Positions 7,228 to 13,642 of a stretch of 20,009 nt of DNA are shown here, piece after piece. Source of the DNA: JAWLGW01 sp964569055 (GTDB lineage Bacteria; Planctomycetota; J058); assembly GCA_964569055.1 (NCBI GenBank), contig CAZMSZ010000106.1, positions 1-20,009 on the forward strand, read 5' to 3'. Every line of letters starts with the position of its first letter. The first letter of the stretch is position 1. The notes under the pieces were generated by a model that saw nothing but the letters and a program-made list of their open reading frames with translations, made no database searches and was not told the DNA's origin. The position numbers were made by a program, and so were the translations under genes.

Positions 7228-8015
7228 AGCTCGAACCAGCCCGGTTGCTCGGCGAGGAGCTCGAGCTCGGCTTCGAGCAGAAGGTCGGCGTGCCGTCCGG
7301 AGAAGTCGTCGAGGCGCAGGCTGCAGGTCAGCGTGGCATGCACGGGTTCGTCGGCGGCCTGGTCGGGCCGCATCGAAGCGTCCACAGCCACGCTCAGCCG
7401 CACGCCACTCGCGTCGACCTCCGCGCGCCACCAGCCCCCGAGGCCCTCGGCGATCCGCGGCGCTTCGAGGCTGCCGTGACGCCGCCCGAGCCATCCTTCC
7501 CAGAACTGGGTCCACCCGAGCACGAACGGCGCGGGCAAGGGGCCTTCGATCTTGGTGGGGCGATCGAGCGGGAGCTGCGCCGCGGCGGGCGCGGCCGCCA
7601 GCAGGCTCCGCAGGATCTCGAGGGGACGCGGGGTGAGGAACAGCTCGTCGCAGGCGCCCGGCACGCGGGGTGCCCGCTCCAAACGGCTCCCCTGTTGCAC
7701 CAGGGCGCGCAGCTCCCCGTCGTCGGAGCGGTGCCAGACGAACGACCGGAAGTCCGCGGTGATGCCGCGAACGTGTTCACCTCCGCCCGGGGCGCGCTGC
7801 CAGCCGCCGTGGGAGCTGTGCACGAGGCCCTCTGCGCCCGTGGGGGCGACCTCGAGCTTCGCGGTCCAGCGGAACCGATGGCCACCGGCGGCGAGCTCGC
7901 CGAGGACGACCGGAGCAGGCGGGGGCGGGCCCGCGCTCGTGCGCGTCGCGGCGCAGCCACCCAGCGGGGCGAGCGCGCTCAGCGCCAGCAAGTGTGCAGC
8001 GATTCGGCTCCTCAT
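7191..8015 (-). CDS. Hypothetical lipoprotein
   Basis: The 274-residue protein starts with a lipoprotein signal: basic MRSR, hydrophobic 5-17, and lipobox LGGC with Cys21 as the lipidated residue. It should be anchored in a membrane facing the periplasm. The mature part has alternating strands (EVDASGVRLSVAVDASM, ATLTCSLRLDDFS) that suggest a beta-sandwich or barrel-like fold. I do not recognise a family. The ATG at 8015 has a good GGAGG on the minus strand a few bases upstream and a TACCAT box further up. The gene is convergent with the helicase gene, with a 37-base overlap of the two ends. No catalytic motif is visible. Confidence 0.78.
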   Translation of the reverse strand: MRSRIAAHLLALSALAPLGGCAATRTSAGPPPPAPVVLGELAAGGHRFRWTAKLEVAPTGAEGLVHSSHGGWQRAPGGGEHVRGITADFRSFVWHRSDDGELRALVQQGSRLERAPRVPGACDELFLTPRPLEILRSLLAAAPAAAQLPLDRPTKIEGPLPAPFVLGWTQFWEGWLGRRHGSLEAPRIAEGLGGWWRAEVDASGVRLSVAVDASMRPDQAADEPVHATLTCSLRLDDFSGRHADLLLEAELELLAEQPGWFELYRPVPPIASLD

Positions 8016-8044
8016 GGGACCTCCGAGGCCCCGGTGCGCGGCGC

Positions 8045-8050
8045 ATGGTA
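8045..8050 (-). promoter_or_regulatory. Putative -10 box TACCAT of the lipoprotein gene
   Basis: GCTACCATGCG on the minus strand fits the recurring element and lies 29 bases before the ATG at 8015, upstream of the GGAGG ribosome site. Confidence 0.43.
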
Positions 8051-8090
8051 GCCGATCGAGCGGGTCCAGCCCCCCCTCGGGGAAGGACGC

Positions 8091-8771
8091 TCACAGGCCG
8101 CGCAACAGCCCCTCGAGCGCGACGCGCCCGCCCGTCTCGAGCGCGCGGCCGTGGGCCATCAGCACGCGGTCGAACTCCCACTCGAGCAGCGCCTCGATCG
8201 AGGCGCGCAGCGCCGCGCGGTCGACGACGAGCAGCCGCAGCAGGCGCGAGAACGCGAACCGGCCGTAGACGCCGGTCGCGCGGGTCAGGAGGCGCGTCGC
8301 GAACGGCGCCTCGCGGCCGATCTGGAAGGCGAGGTCGGTCAGGATCAGCGTGCGCGAGGGTCGGTGGAGGAACACCACCTCGCTCCAGCGCGGGATCCCG
8401 GCCAGCGGCCGCTGGTCGATCAGCCCGGCCCACTCGGGCGGCGGCGCGTCGCCGAGCACCGCGTGGAACTCGAGCTCGCGGCGCTTCTCGGGCAGCCCGG
8501 GCGCGGCGTAGCGGCGCGCCTCGGGGTAGGCCGCCGCCCACTCGTCCACGAAGAAGTGATGGAACTGATTGGGCGAGACCAGGGAGCGGACCGGCCCGAG
8601 CGCGTCGACCGCCGCGCGGGTGGCGGGGTCGAGCCGGTTGGGCGAGTGGACCCACAGCCCCCCGTCGGCCAGGCGAGCCACGGTCATGCGTCGCGGGAAG
8701 GGCGCGCCCACCAGCGAGATCGTCGACTCCGACTCCCACAGCCCGTCGGCCAGCGCGCGCAGCTCGGTCAT
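8091..8771 (-). CDS. DUF4336 domain-containing protein
   Basis: The 226-residue protein spans a full DUF4336 domain. Typical segments are VSPNQFHHFFVDEWAAAYP (about 70-88), RYAAPGLPEKR, SEVVFLHRPSRTLILTDL and the late HG in VLMAHGRAL. The family resembles metallo-beta-lactamase-fold proteins with degraded metal sites. The HHFF and AHG histidines remain, but the full HxHxDH motif is absent. No signal peptide is present, and the function is unknown. The frame is open upstream to 9293. ATG at 8771 is chosen because homology starts at MTELRALADGLWESES and the promoter-like box lies just before it; the upstream part is antisense to the macro-domain gene. It is divergent from that gene. Confidence 0.8.
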   Translation of the reverse strand: MTELRALADGLWESESTISLVGAPFPRRMTVARLADGGLWVHSPNRLDPATRAAVDALGPVRSLVSPNQFHHFFVDEWAAAYPEARRYAAPGLPEKRRELEFHAVLGDAPPPEWAGLIDQRPLAGIPRWSEVVFLHRPSRTLILTDLAFQIGREAPFATRLLTRATGVYGRFAFSRLLRLLVVDRAALRASIEALLEWEFDRVLMAHGRALETGGRVALEGLLRGL

Positions 8772-8778
8772 GCGCTTC

Positions 8779-8784
8779 AGGGTA
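8779..8784 (-). promoter_or_regulatory. Putative -10 box TACCCT of the DUF4336 gene, probable leaderless start
   Basis: GCTACCCTGAA on the minus strand ends 7 bases before the ATG at 8771, and the bases between hold no Shine-Dalgarno sequence. This is the spacing expected of a leaderless mRNA. Confidence 0.47.
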
Positions 8785-8831
8785 GCTCGAACCGGGCGAG
8801 GGCGCGCCTCCACCTGCCCGACGCGCGGCGG

Positions 8832-8837
8832 TACAGT
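8832..8837 (+). promoter_or_regulatory. Putative -10 box TACAGT of the macro-domain gene
   Basis: GGTACAGTGCC fits the recurring element. It lies 18 bases before the ATG at 8856, and GGAGG (8846-8850) lies between, so this mRNA would have a short leader with a normal ribosome site. Confidence 0.47.
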
Positions 8838-8855
8838 GCCTCCTCGGAGGCCCCC

Positions 8856-9416
8856 ATGCTCGAAGCCCGAATCGCCGGCCGCGCGCTGCAGCTCCTGCGC
8901 GGCGACATCACCAAGGAGCGGGTCGACGCGATCGTGACCGCCGCCAACGCGCAGCTCGCGGGCGGCGGCGGGGTGGACGGGGCGGTGCACCGCGCGGCCG
9001 GGCCGGCCCTGCTCGCGGCCTGCCGGCGGGTGGGCGGCTGCCCCACGGGCGAGGCGGTCGCGACCGAGCCGGGCGAGCTGGCGGTGAAGCGCGTGATCCA
9101 CGCGGTGGGGCCGATCCACGGCACCCACGGCGGGCGCGAGGACGAGCTGCTCGCGAGCGCCCACCGGCGCAGCCTGGAGGTGGCCGCGGCCGAGGGCTGC
9201 ACCTCGATCGCCTTCCCGGCGATCTCGTGCGGGGTCTACGGGTTCCCGATCGCGCGCGCCGCGCGGATCGCGCTGACCACGATCCGCGACCACCTGCTCG
9301 GCGAGACCCCGATCGAGCGCGTGCGCTACTGCCTGTTCAGCGTGACGGACGAGACCGTGTTCGTCCGCGCCCTGCGCGAGCTCGCGGCGGAGGACCCGCG
9401 GGTCGAGCTGGTCTGA
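8856..9416 (+). CDS. Macro-domain protein, O-acetyl-ADP-ribose deacetylase-like (MacroD/YmdB type)
   Basis: The 186-residue protein is a single macro domain of the usual length. It shows LLRGDITKERVDAIVTAANAQL (13-34) with the ADP-ribose-contacting Asn31, the loop GGGGVDGAVHRAAG (36-49) with the catalytic-type Asp41, and the phosphate loop ISCGVYGFP (123-131). MacroD-type enzymes remove acetyl from O-acetyl-ADP-ribose or ADP-ribose from acidic side chains. All key residues are present, so hydrolase activity is expected. ATG at 8856 has GGAGG at 8846-8850. It is cytoplasmic. No sirtuin or ADP-ribosyltransferase partner is visible nearby. The stop (9414-9416) is one base before the first N run, so what follows is unknown. 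Confidence 0.93.
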   Translation: MLEARIAGRALQLLRGDITKERVDAIVTAANAQLAGGGGVDGAVHRAAGPALLAACRRVGGCPTGEAVATEPGELAVKRVIHAVGPIHGTHGGREDELLASAHRRSLEVAAAEGCTSIAFPAISCGVYGFPIARAARIALTTIRDHLLGETPIERVRYCLFSVTDETVFVRALRELAAEDPRVELV

Positions 9417-9417
9417 G

Positions 9418-9517
9418 NNNNNNNNNNNNNNNNNNNNNNNNNNNNNNNNNNNNNNNNNNNNNNNNNNNNNNNNNNNNNNNNNNNNNNNNNNNNNNNNNNN
9501 NNNNNNNNNNNNNNNNN
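9418..9517. other. Assembly gap (100 N)
   Basis: Exactly 100 N, the usual scaffold filler for a gap of unknown length. It hides the promoter and any operator of the TetR-led operon, and possibly further genes. No statement about the distance between the macro-domain gene and the TetR gene is safe. Confidence 0.97.
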
Positions 9518-9538
9518 GTCACCTCCTGGGAGTCGCCC

Positions 9539-10153
9539 GTGCCCGCCAATCCCCAAGCCGTCCAGCGCACCCGCGACGCGATCCACGAGGCCGCCACCCG
9601 GCTGTTCGGGTCGCGGGGGTTCCACGGCACGGGCATGCGGGAGATCGCGCGCGAGGCGGGGGTCTCGCTCGGGAACCTCTACAACCACCACCCGACCAAG
9701 CACGAGCTGTTCGCGGCGCTGCTCGAGCAGTACGAGGCGCAGTACACCGCGCCCGACACGCCGCTGGCGCGGGCGCTCGCCGAGTTCTCCTCGCTCGACG
9801 ACCTCGAGCGGCTCGGGGAGGCGAGCCGGCAGATGGTCACCCGGTTCGCGCACTACATTCGGCTGATCTACGTGGACGTGGTCGAGCTCGACGGCGAGCA
9901 CATCCAGCGGCTGTTCAGCGGCATGCGCCGCCGCTACGAGGAGACGCTCGGGCCGCGGCTCGAGGCGCTGCGCGCCGCGGGCGAGCTGGGCGAGGTCGAC
10001 CCGATCGCCGGGCTCATGACCGCCACGATCTCGTTCTTCTACCTGTTCAACATGGAGCGCGTGTTCGGGGTCAAGCGGCTGTACGGGACCTCGGACCGCG
10101 CGGCGATCGGCACGATCGCGCAGCTCCTGCGCGACGGGATGCGGCCGCGATGA
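9539..10153 (+). CDS. TetR-family transcriptional regulator
   Basis: The 204-residue protein has a classic TetR N-terminal DNA-binding domain at 10-58: RDAIHEAATRLFGSRGFHGTG, then helix-turn-helix MREIAREAGVSLGNLYNHHPTKHELF. The rest is the helical ligand-binding and dimer region, rich in aromatic residues near 162-175 (ISFFYLFNMERVF), which suggests a hydrophobic effector such as an acyl-CoA or fatty acid (inference). GTG at 9539 is chosen because GGGAG (9528-9532) lies at good spacing and the protein then has family-typical length. The frame stays open into the gap, so a longer N-terminus is not excluded. Its stop overlaps the next start (ATGA). As first visible gene of the PHA/lipase operon it is the likely regulator of that operon. 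Confidence 0.9.
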   Translation: MPANPQAVQRTRDAIHEAATRLFGSRGFHGTGMREIAREAGVSLGNLYNHHPTKHELFAALLEQYEAQYTAPDTPLARALAEFSSLDDLERLGEASRQMVTRFAHYIRLIYVDVVELDGEHIQRLFSGMRRRYEETLGPRLEALRAAGELGEVDPIAGLMTATISFFYLFNMERVFGVKRLYGTSDRAAIGTIAQLLRDGMRPR

Positions 10154-11196
10154 GCGCCCAGGTCGCGCGCCCCCTGCTGCTCGTCGCGCTGCTGGCCGGC
10201 GTCGCGGCGGCCGCCCCCAACGGCGTGGGCGTGCCGGGCGGCGGGCGCGCCGAGCGCCGGCCCGTGGCGCCGCCGCCCGCGCCGGTGCTCGCGGTCGCGG
10301 CGCTCGGCGAGGGCGCGACGCTGGCTGGGAGCCAGGACGGGCGGGTGCGGCGGGTCGCGGCCAGCGGCGAGGTGCAACAGCTCGGGCGGCTCGCGGGCGC
10401 GATCCTGGCGCTCGTCGCGCCCGGCGCCGACGGGGTGGCGTTCGCCCTCGACGACGCGGGCCGGCTCGCCGCGGTCACGCTCGGCCCCGACGCCGCGGTC
10501 ACGCCGCGCGCCCAGCACGCCGGGGGCGCGCTCGACCTGGCGCGCTCCGCCGACGGCGCGCTGCTCGCGACGGCGGGCTGCGACGGGGTGATCCGGCTGT
10601 GGTCGCCCGCGGGCGAGGAGCGCGCCGCGCTCACCGGCCACGAGGGGCCCGTCGCCGCGGTCCGGTTCGGCGCGGAGGACACGCTGTGGTCGCTCGGGTG
10701 GGACGGCACCTTGCGCCGCTGGCAGCTGCGCCGCAAGGGGGCGCGCGTCCGCGCCAAGCAGCGCGGCGAGGCGCGCGCCAGCGCGCGCGAGGGGACCGCG
10801 CTCGCGGTCGTGCCCGCGGACGAGGCGGGACCCGAGCGCGTGGTGAGCGCCTGCTTCGCCGGCGACGTGCAGGTCTGGAAGCAGGAGAAGCGCGCGCTCC
10901 GCGGCGTGACCGCGCCGCAGCGCCCCCACGGCGAGTGGATCCGCGCGCTGGCGGTCTCGCCCGACGGCGCGCTGGCGGTCGCGGCCGCGCCGGCCGAGGG
11001 CGCGCTGGTGATCGTGGACCTCGCCCGCCCCGAGGCGGCGCCGCGGGTGCTGCCGCAGGCGCAGGTCCCGGCCGCGGTCGCGTTCGGCGCCGAGCCGGGG
11101 GTGGTGCTGGTGGGGCGCTTCGACGGGACGGTCGGCGCGGTGCGGGTGAGCGGCGCCGAGCGCGCGCAGAGCGACGCCCAGGAGAGCGGGCGATGA
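10150..11196 (+). CDS. Secreted WD40-repeat beta-propeller protein
   Basis: The 348-residue protein starts with a signal peptide (hydrophobic 8-22, cleavage near AAAAP). Six or seven degenerate blades follow from about residue 45. The clearest are SADGALLATAGCDGVIRLW (133-151), the GHEGPVAAVRFG unit ending in DGTLRRW (163-191), FAGDVQVW (236-243) and SPDGALAVAAAPAEGALVIVD (270-290). Such propellers are usually scaffolds without catalytic activity. It begins inside the TetR stop codon (ATGA) and ends inside the start of the lipase gene (ATGA), so it is tightly coupled to both. It may act as a periplasmic or surface binding partner for the next gene product, which is inference from position only. 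Confidence 0.82.
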   Translation: MSAQVARPLLLVALLAGVAAAAPNGVGVPGGGRAERRPVAPPPAPVLAVAALGEGATLAGSQDGRVRRVAASGEVQQLGRLAGAILALVAPGADGVAFALDDAGRLAAVTLGPDAAVTPRAQHAGGALDLARSADGALLATAGCDGVIRLWSPAGEERAALTGHEGPVAAVRFGAEDTLWSLGWDGTLRRWQLRRKGARVRAKQRGEARASAREGTALAVVPADEAGPERVVSACFAGDVQVWKQEKRALRGVTAPQRPHGEWIRALAVSPDGALAVAAAPAEGALVIVDLARPEAAPRVLPQAQVPAAVAFGAEPGVVLVGRFDGTVGAVRVSGAERAQSDAQESGR

Positions 11197-12401
11197 GCCG
11201 CCGCGTCGTCCTGCTGCTCGGGCTGCTGCTCGCGGCCGCCTCGCCCGCCGCCGCGACCGAGGCCTTCGACCCCGCGGTGGCCGCCGCCTGCGAGACCACG
11301 CGCTGGGCACGCCTCGAGCGGCTCGAGGACCCGCACCCCGAAATGGCCCGCCCCGAGCGGCACAACCAGTGGACCCGGCACACCGAGCCCGAGGTGGTCG
11401 CGGCGTTCGGCAGCGCGACCCCGCCGCCCTCGCAGGTGCTGCTCCACTACGCGGCCGGTTGGGATGCCGCGACGGTCGGCCTCCCGGTGGTGCTCGTCCA
11501 CGGCGCGGGGCTGACGGCGAACCACTCCTGGGCCGACGCCCCGATCGAGCAGCCGTACGAGGGGCTGGCCGCGCGCCTCGCCCGGGCCGGCCGCGCGGTG
11601 TTCGCGGTGACCTTCGCCCACTCCCACGGCGACAACTTCCGCCAGGCCGAGGCGCTGGCGGACGCGATCGCGCGGGTGCGCCACGTGACCGGCGCCGAGC
11701 AGGTCGACCTCGTGGCCCACAGCAAGGGCGGCATGGCGGCGCGGATCTACCTGTCCGACGCGGGGCCCGCCTGGAGCACGAAGTTCCGCAAGGACGTGCG
11801 CCGCTACGTGATGCTCGGCACGCCCAACGGCGGGATCGACGTCAGCTTCGCCTACCCCAACCTGAACTACTGGATCCTCGAGAACCACAGCTCCGCCCCG
11901 CTGAGCTGGACCAAGGCGCTCTACTACGGGCGCTGGGTCGAGCTGGAGGAGCGCGCGATCTACGGCCCGAACAGCTGCTACCTCGGCCAGCTGCAGATGG
12001 TCGCCCGCTTCGATCAGCGCTACGGGCGGACGCGGGCGGCGGGGCAGCTCGACGTGGCGGCCACCTACGACGGCGGGCGCGGCACGGTCAGCGTGGGCTT
12101 CGGGATCGAGCGCGCGATCGCCGACGGCGGGCGCACGATCGAGCGGCTCGAGCAGAAGGGGGTCCACCCCAGCGTGGAGCTGGCCGTGTTGGCGGGCACC
12201 AGCCCCTGGACCATGAACCTGATCGGCGAGCGGCGCGGCCCCAACGACGGGCTGCTGCTCGTCGCGAGCGCGCTCCACACCGCGCCCCTGGTGCAGCGCG
12301 GCGCCAAGCTCCTGCGGGCGGACCTGCGTCACCTCAATCACCTGCAGCTCGTCTACGACCCGCGCGCCAACGATTGGGTCGAGGAGGTCCTCGCCCAATG
12401 A
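11193..12401 (+). CDS. Secreted triacylglycerol lipase / PHA depolymerase-like alpha/beta hydrolase
   Basis: The 402-residue protein has a signal peptide (residues 5-22) and an alpha/beta-hydrolase lipase core. Visible are the oxyanion loop VHGAG (102-106), nucleophile elbow AHSKGG (175-180, Ser177), acid Asp352 in GPNDGLLLVASA, and base His383 in LRHLNHLQLVYD. The layout, with a small lid rich in aromatic residues (219-247), resembles bacterial lipases and the extracellular PhaZ7-type polyester depolymerases. Which ester it cleaves cannot be read from sequence. It overlaps the WD40 gene and the following hydrolase gene by ATGA. In a locus with PHA synthases, a secreted polyester or lipid hydrolase would supply acids for uptake. 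Confidence 0.85.
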   Translation: MSRRVVLLLGLLLAAASPAAATEAFDPAVAAACETTRWARLERLEDPHPEMARPERHNQWTRHTEPEVVAAFGSATPPPSQVLLHYAAGWDAATVGLPVVLVHGAGLTANHSWADAPIEQPYEGLAARLARAGRAVFAVTFAHSHGDNFRQAEALADAIARVRHVTGAEQVDLVAHSKGGMAARIYLSDAGPAWSTKFRKDVRRYVMLGTPNGGIDVSFAYPNLNYWILENHSSAPLSWTKALYYGRWVELEERAIYGPNSCYLGQLQMVARFDQRYGRTRAAGQLDVAATYDGGRGTVSVGFGIERAIADGGRTIERLEQKGVHPSVELAVLAGTSPWTMNLIGERRGPNDGLLLVASALHTAPLVQRGAKLLRADLRHLNHLQLVYDPRANDWVEEVLAQ

Positions 12402-13312
12402 GCCCGGCCGCCCTGCCGCTGACCGCCCGCGAGGGCACGTTCTCGCGCGCCACCAATGAACGAACGTTCGCTCTTTCTTTCGCCGCCCGGGCGCCCCGCC
12501 GCGAGCGGCTGGTGCTCCTGGGCGAGCGCGTCGCGCTGTGGCGGGTGGGGCCGGCCGCCGGTGAGGGCCCGGGTCTGCTCGGCCTGCACGGCCTCGGCTC
12601 GGAGGGGGCGGACCTGCTCGCGGTGGCGAGCGAGCTCGAGGCGCCGTGCGTCCTGCTCGACCTCCCGGGGTTCGGCGGCTCGGACCGCCCCGACCGCGCC
12701 TACCCGGTGGCGCGCGCCGCGGCGGTCGCCCTGGCGCTCCTCGATCGGCTCGGCTGGCGCCGCGCGGTGTGGCTCGGCGCCTCCTACGGCGGCCACGTGG
12801 CGCTGCGGGCCGCCCTCGACGCACCGGGTCGCGTGGCGGCGCTGGCGCTGGTGGCCTCGGGTGGGCTCGACCCGGCGCCCGACCCCGCGCTGGCCGCGCT
12901 GTTCGACGAGCGGCGCATGCGCGCGCGCACCGCGGGCGAGGTCGAGCGCGCCACCCGGGCCCTGATCGCCGGGCCCACCGCCCTGGCCGAGGCGTTCGTC
13001 AGCCGGCGCCTGGCGCGGCACGGGCGGCCCGACGTGCCGGGCGGGAGCGACTACCGCGCGGTGGCCCGCTCGGCCGCGGGCGCGCTCGTGGACGGCGCCG
13101 GCGCGGCGCTCGGGCGGGTGGCGGCCCCCGTGGAGCTGATCCACGGCGAGCGCGACGCGCTGGTGCCCGCCTCCCTGGCGGAGGCGGCCGCGGCGCGCTT
13201 CCCGGCGGCCGCGCTCACCCTCCTGCCCGGCGTGGGGCACCTCGCCTGGCTCGAACACCCCGGCGCGGTCGCGGCGCGCGTGCGCCGCGCGATCGCGCGG
13301 ACCCACTCCTGA
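12398..13312 (+). CDS. Alpha/beta-fold hydrolase (cytoplasmic)
   Basis: The 304-residue protein has the classic triad: nucleophile Ser129 in WLGASYGGH, acid Asp253 in IHGERDALVP and base His281 in PGVGHLAWLEHP, with oxyanion motif LHGLG (63-67) and the LDLPGFGGSDRP loop (88-98). No signal peptide is seen. The family covers esterases, dehalogenases and C-C hydrolases; the substrate is unknown. Translation from ATG at 12398 overlaps the lipase stop (ATGA). Residues 1-36 lack family resemblance, and their DNA holds an unusual AT-richer palindrome (12458-12473), so a later start is possible, for example GTG at 12512 (Val39). I keep the ATG because the same overlap style marks the whole operon. 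Confidence 0.8.
   Translation: MSPAALPLTAREGTFSRATNERTFALSFAARAPRRERLVLLGERVALWRVGPAAGEGPGLLGLHGLGSEGADLLAVASELEAPCVLLDLPGFGGSDRPDRAYPVARAAAVALALLDRLGWRRAVWLGASYGGHVALRAALDAPGRVAALALVASGGLDPAPDPALAALFDERRMRARTAGEVERATRALIAGPTALAEAFVSRRLARHGRPDVPGGSDYRAVARSAAGALVDGAGAALGRVAAPVELIHGERDALVPASLAEAAAARFPAAALTLLPGVGHLAWLEHPGAVAARVRRAIARTHS
12458..12473. promoter_or_regulatory. Palindrome GAACGAACGTTCGCTC, possible operator
   Basis: The core CGAACGTTCG (12461-12470) is a perfect 10-base palindrome, extended to 16 bases with one mismatched pair. It is followed by the AT-richer run CTCTTTCTTTCG, out of character with its neighbours. Symmetric GAACG/CGTTC sites are a common form of TetR-family operators, and a TetR gene heads this operon. 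It lies inside the called hydrolase gene, and whether it works as an operator is unproven. Confidence 0.35.
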
Positions 13313-13332
13313 AGGACCCCGAGGAGCAGCTC

Positions 13333-13623
13333 ATGTTCGGCAAGATCAAGGAGAAGGCGGGCAAGCTGGCGAGCGCCTGGGAGGACGCCGCCGCGCGCTG
13401 GTGGGACGAGGCGCTGCGCGCCCCCACCACGCTGGAGGCCATGGGCGGCTGGCTGCGCGGCACGAGCGAGCTCAAGGCGCGCTGGGACCGCGGGCTGGAG
13501 CAGGTGTGGAGCGGCTGGCGGCTCCCGTCCGCCCTCGACGTGGAGCGGGTCCACGAGCGGCTCGGCGAGCTCGAGCAGCAGCTCGTGCGGCTCGAGGAGC
13601 GCCTGGCCGAGCGCCGGGCCTGA
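13333..13623 (+). CDS. Small PhaE/phasin-like PHA synthase-associated protein
   Basis: The 96-residue helical protein is too short for a full PhaE (usually over 300 residues). It has a basic N-terminal helix (MFGKIKEKAGKLASAWED), a middle part with several Trp residues (43, 53, 62 region, for example LEQVWSGWRLPS), and a C-terminal coiled coil from about 66 (LDVERVHERLGELEQQLVRL). The pattern of a LPS-x-DV-type turn followed by a coiled coil is that of the end of PhaE and of granule-associated phasins. ATG at 13333 has GAGGAG (13321-13326). The next gene, a PhaC homologue, starts 19 bases later. It is likely a granule protein or synthase partner, judged from helix pattern and position. Confidence 0.62.
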   Translation: MFGKIKEKAGKLASAWEDAAARWWDEALRAPTTLEAMGGWLRGTSELKARWDRGLEQVWSGWRLPSALDVERVHERLGELEQQLVRLEERLAERRA

Positions 13624-13642
13624 AGCGCCGAGGAGCGGGGCC

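Noticed and set aside
3180..8051. Very long open frames (over 1000 codons) crossing many genes on both strands.
   Set aside because: They are shadows produced by the extreme G+C content, which removes stop codons. They lack family motifs, are Arg/Ala/Pro/Gly-rich and run opposite or across genes with clear domains.
5533..9416. A defence island formed by the helicase, DUF2293 and macro-domain genes.
   Set aside because: No nuclease, restriction, toxin or other defence partner is seen, the genes lie in separate, differently oriented units, and the intervening lipoprotein and DUF4336 genes do not suggest defence.
12456..12965. ATG at 12456 starting another frame (MNERSLFLS...).
   Set aside because: The frame is out of phase with the clear alpha/beta-hydrolase motifs and has no family resemblance.
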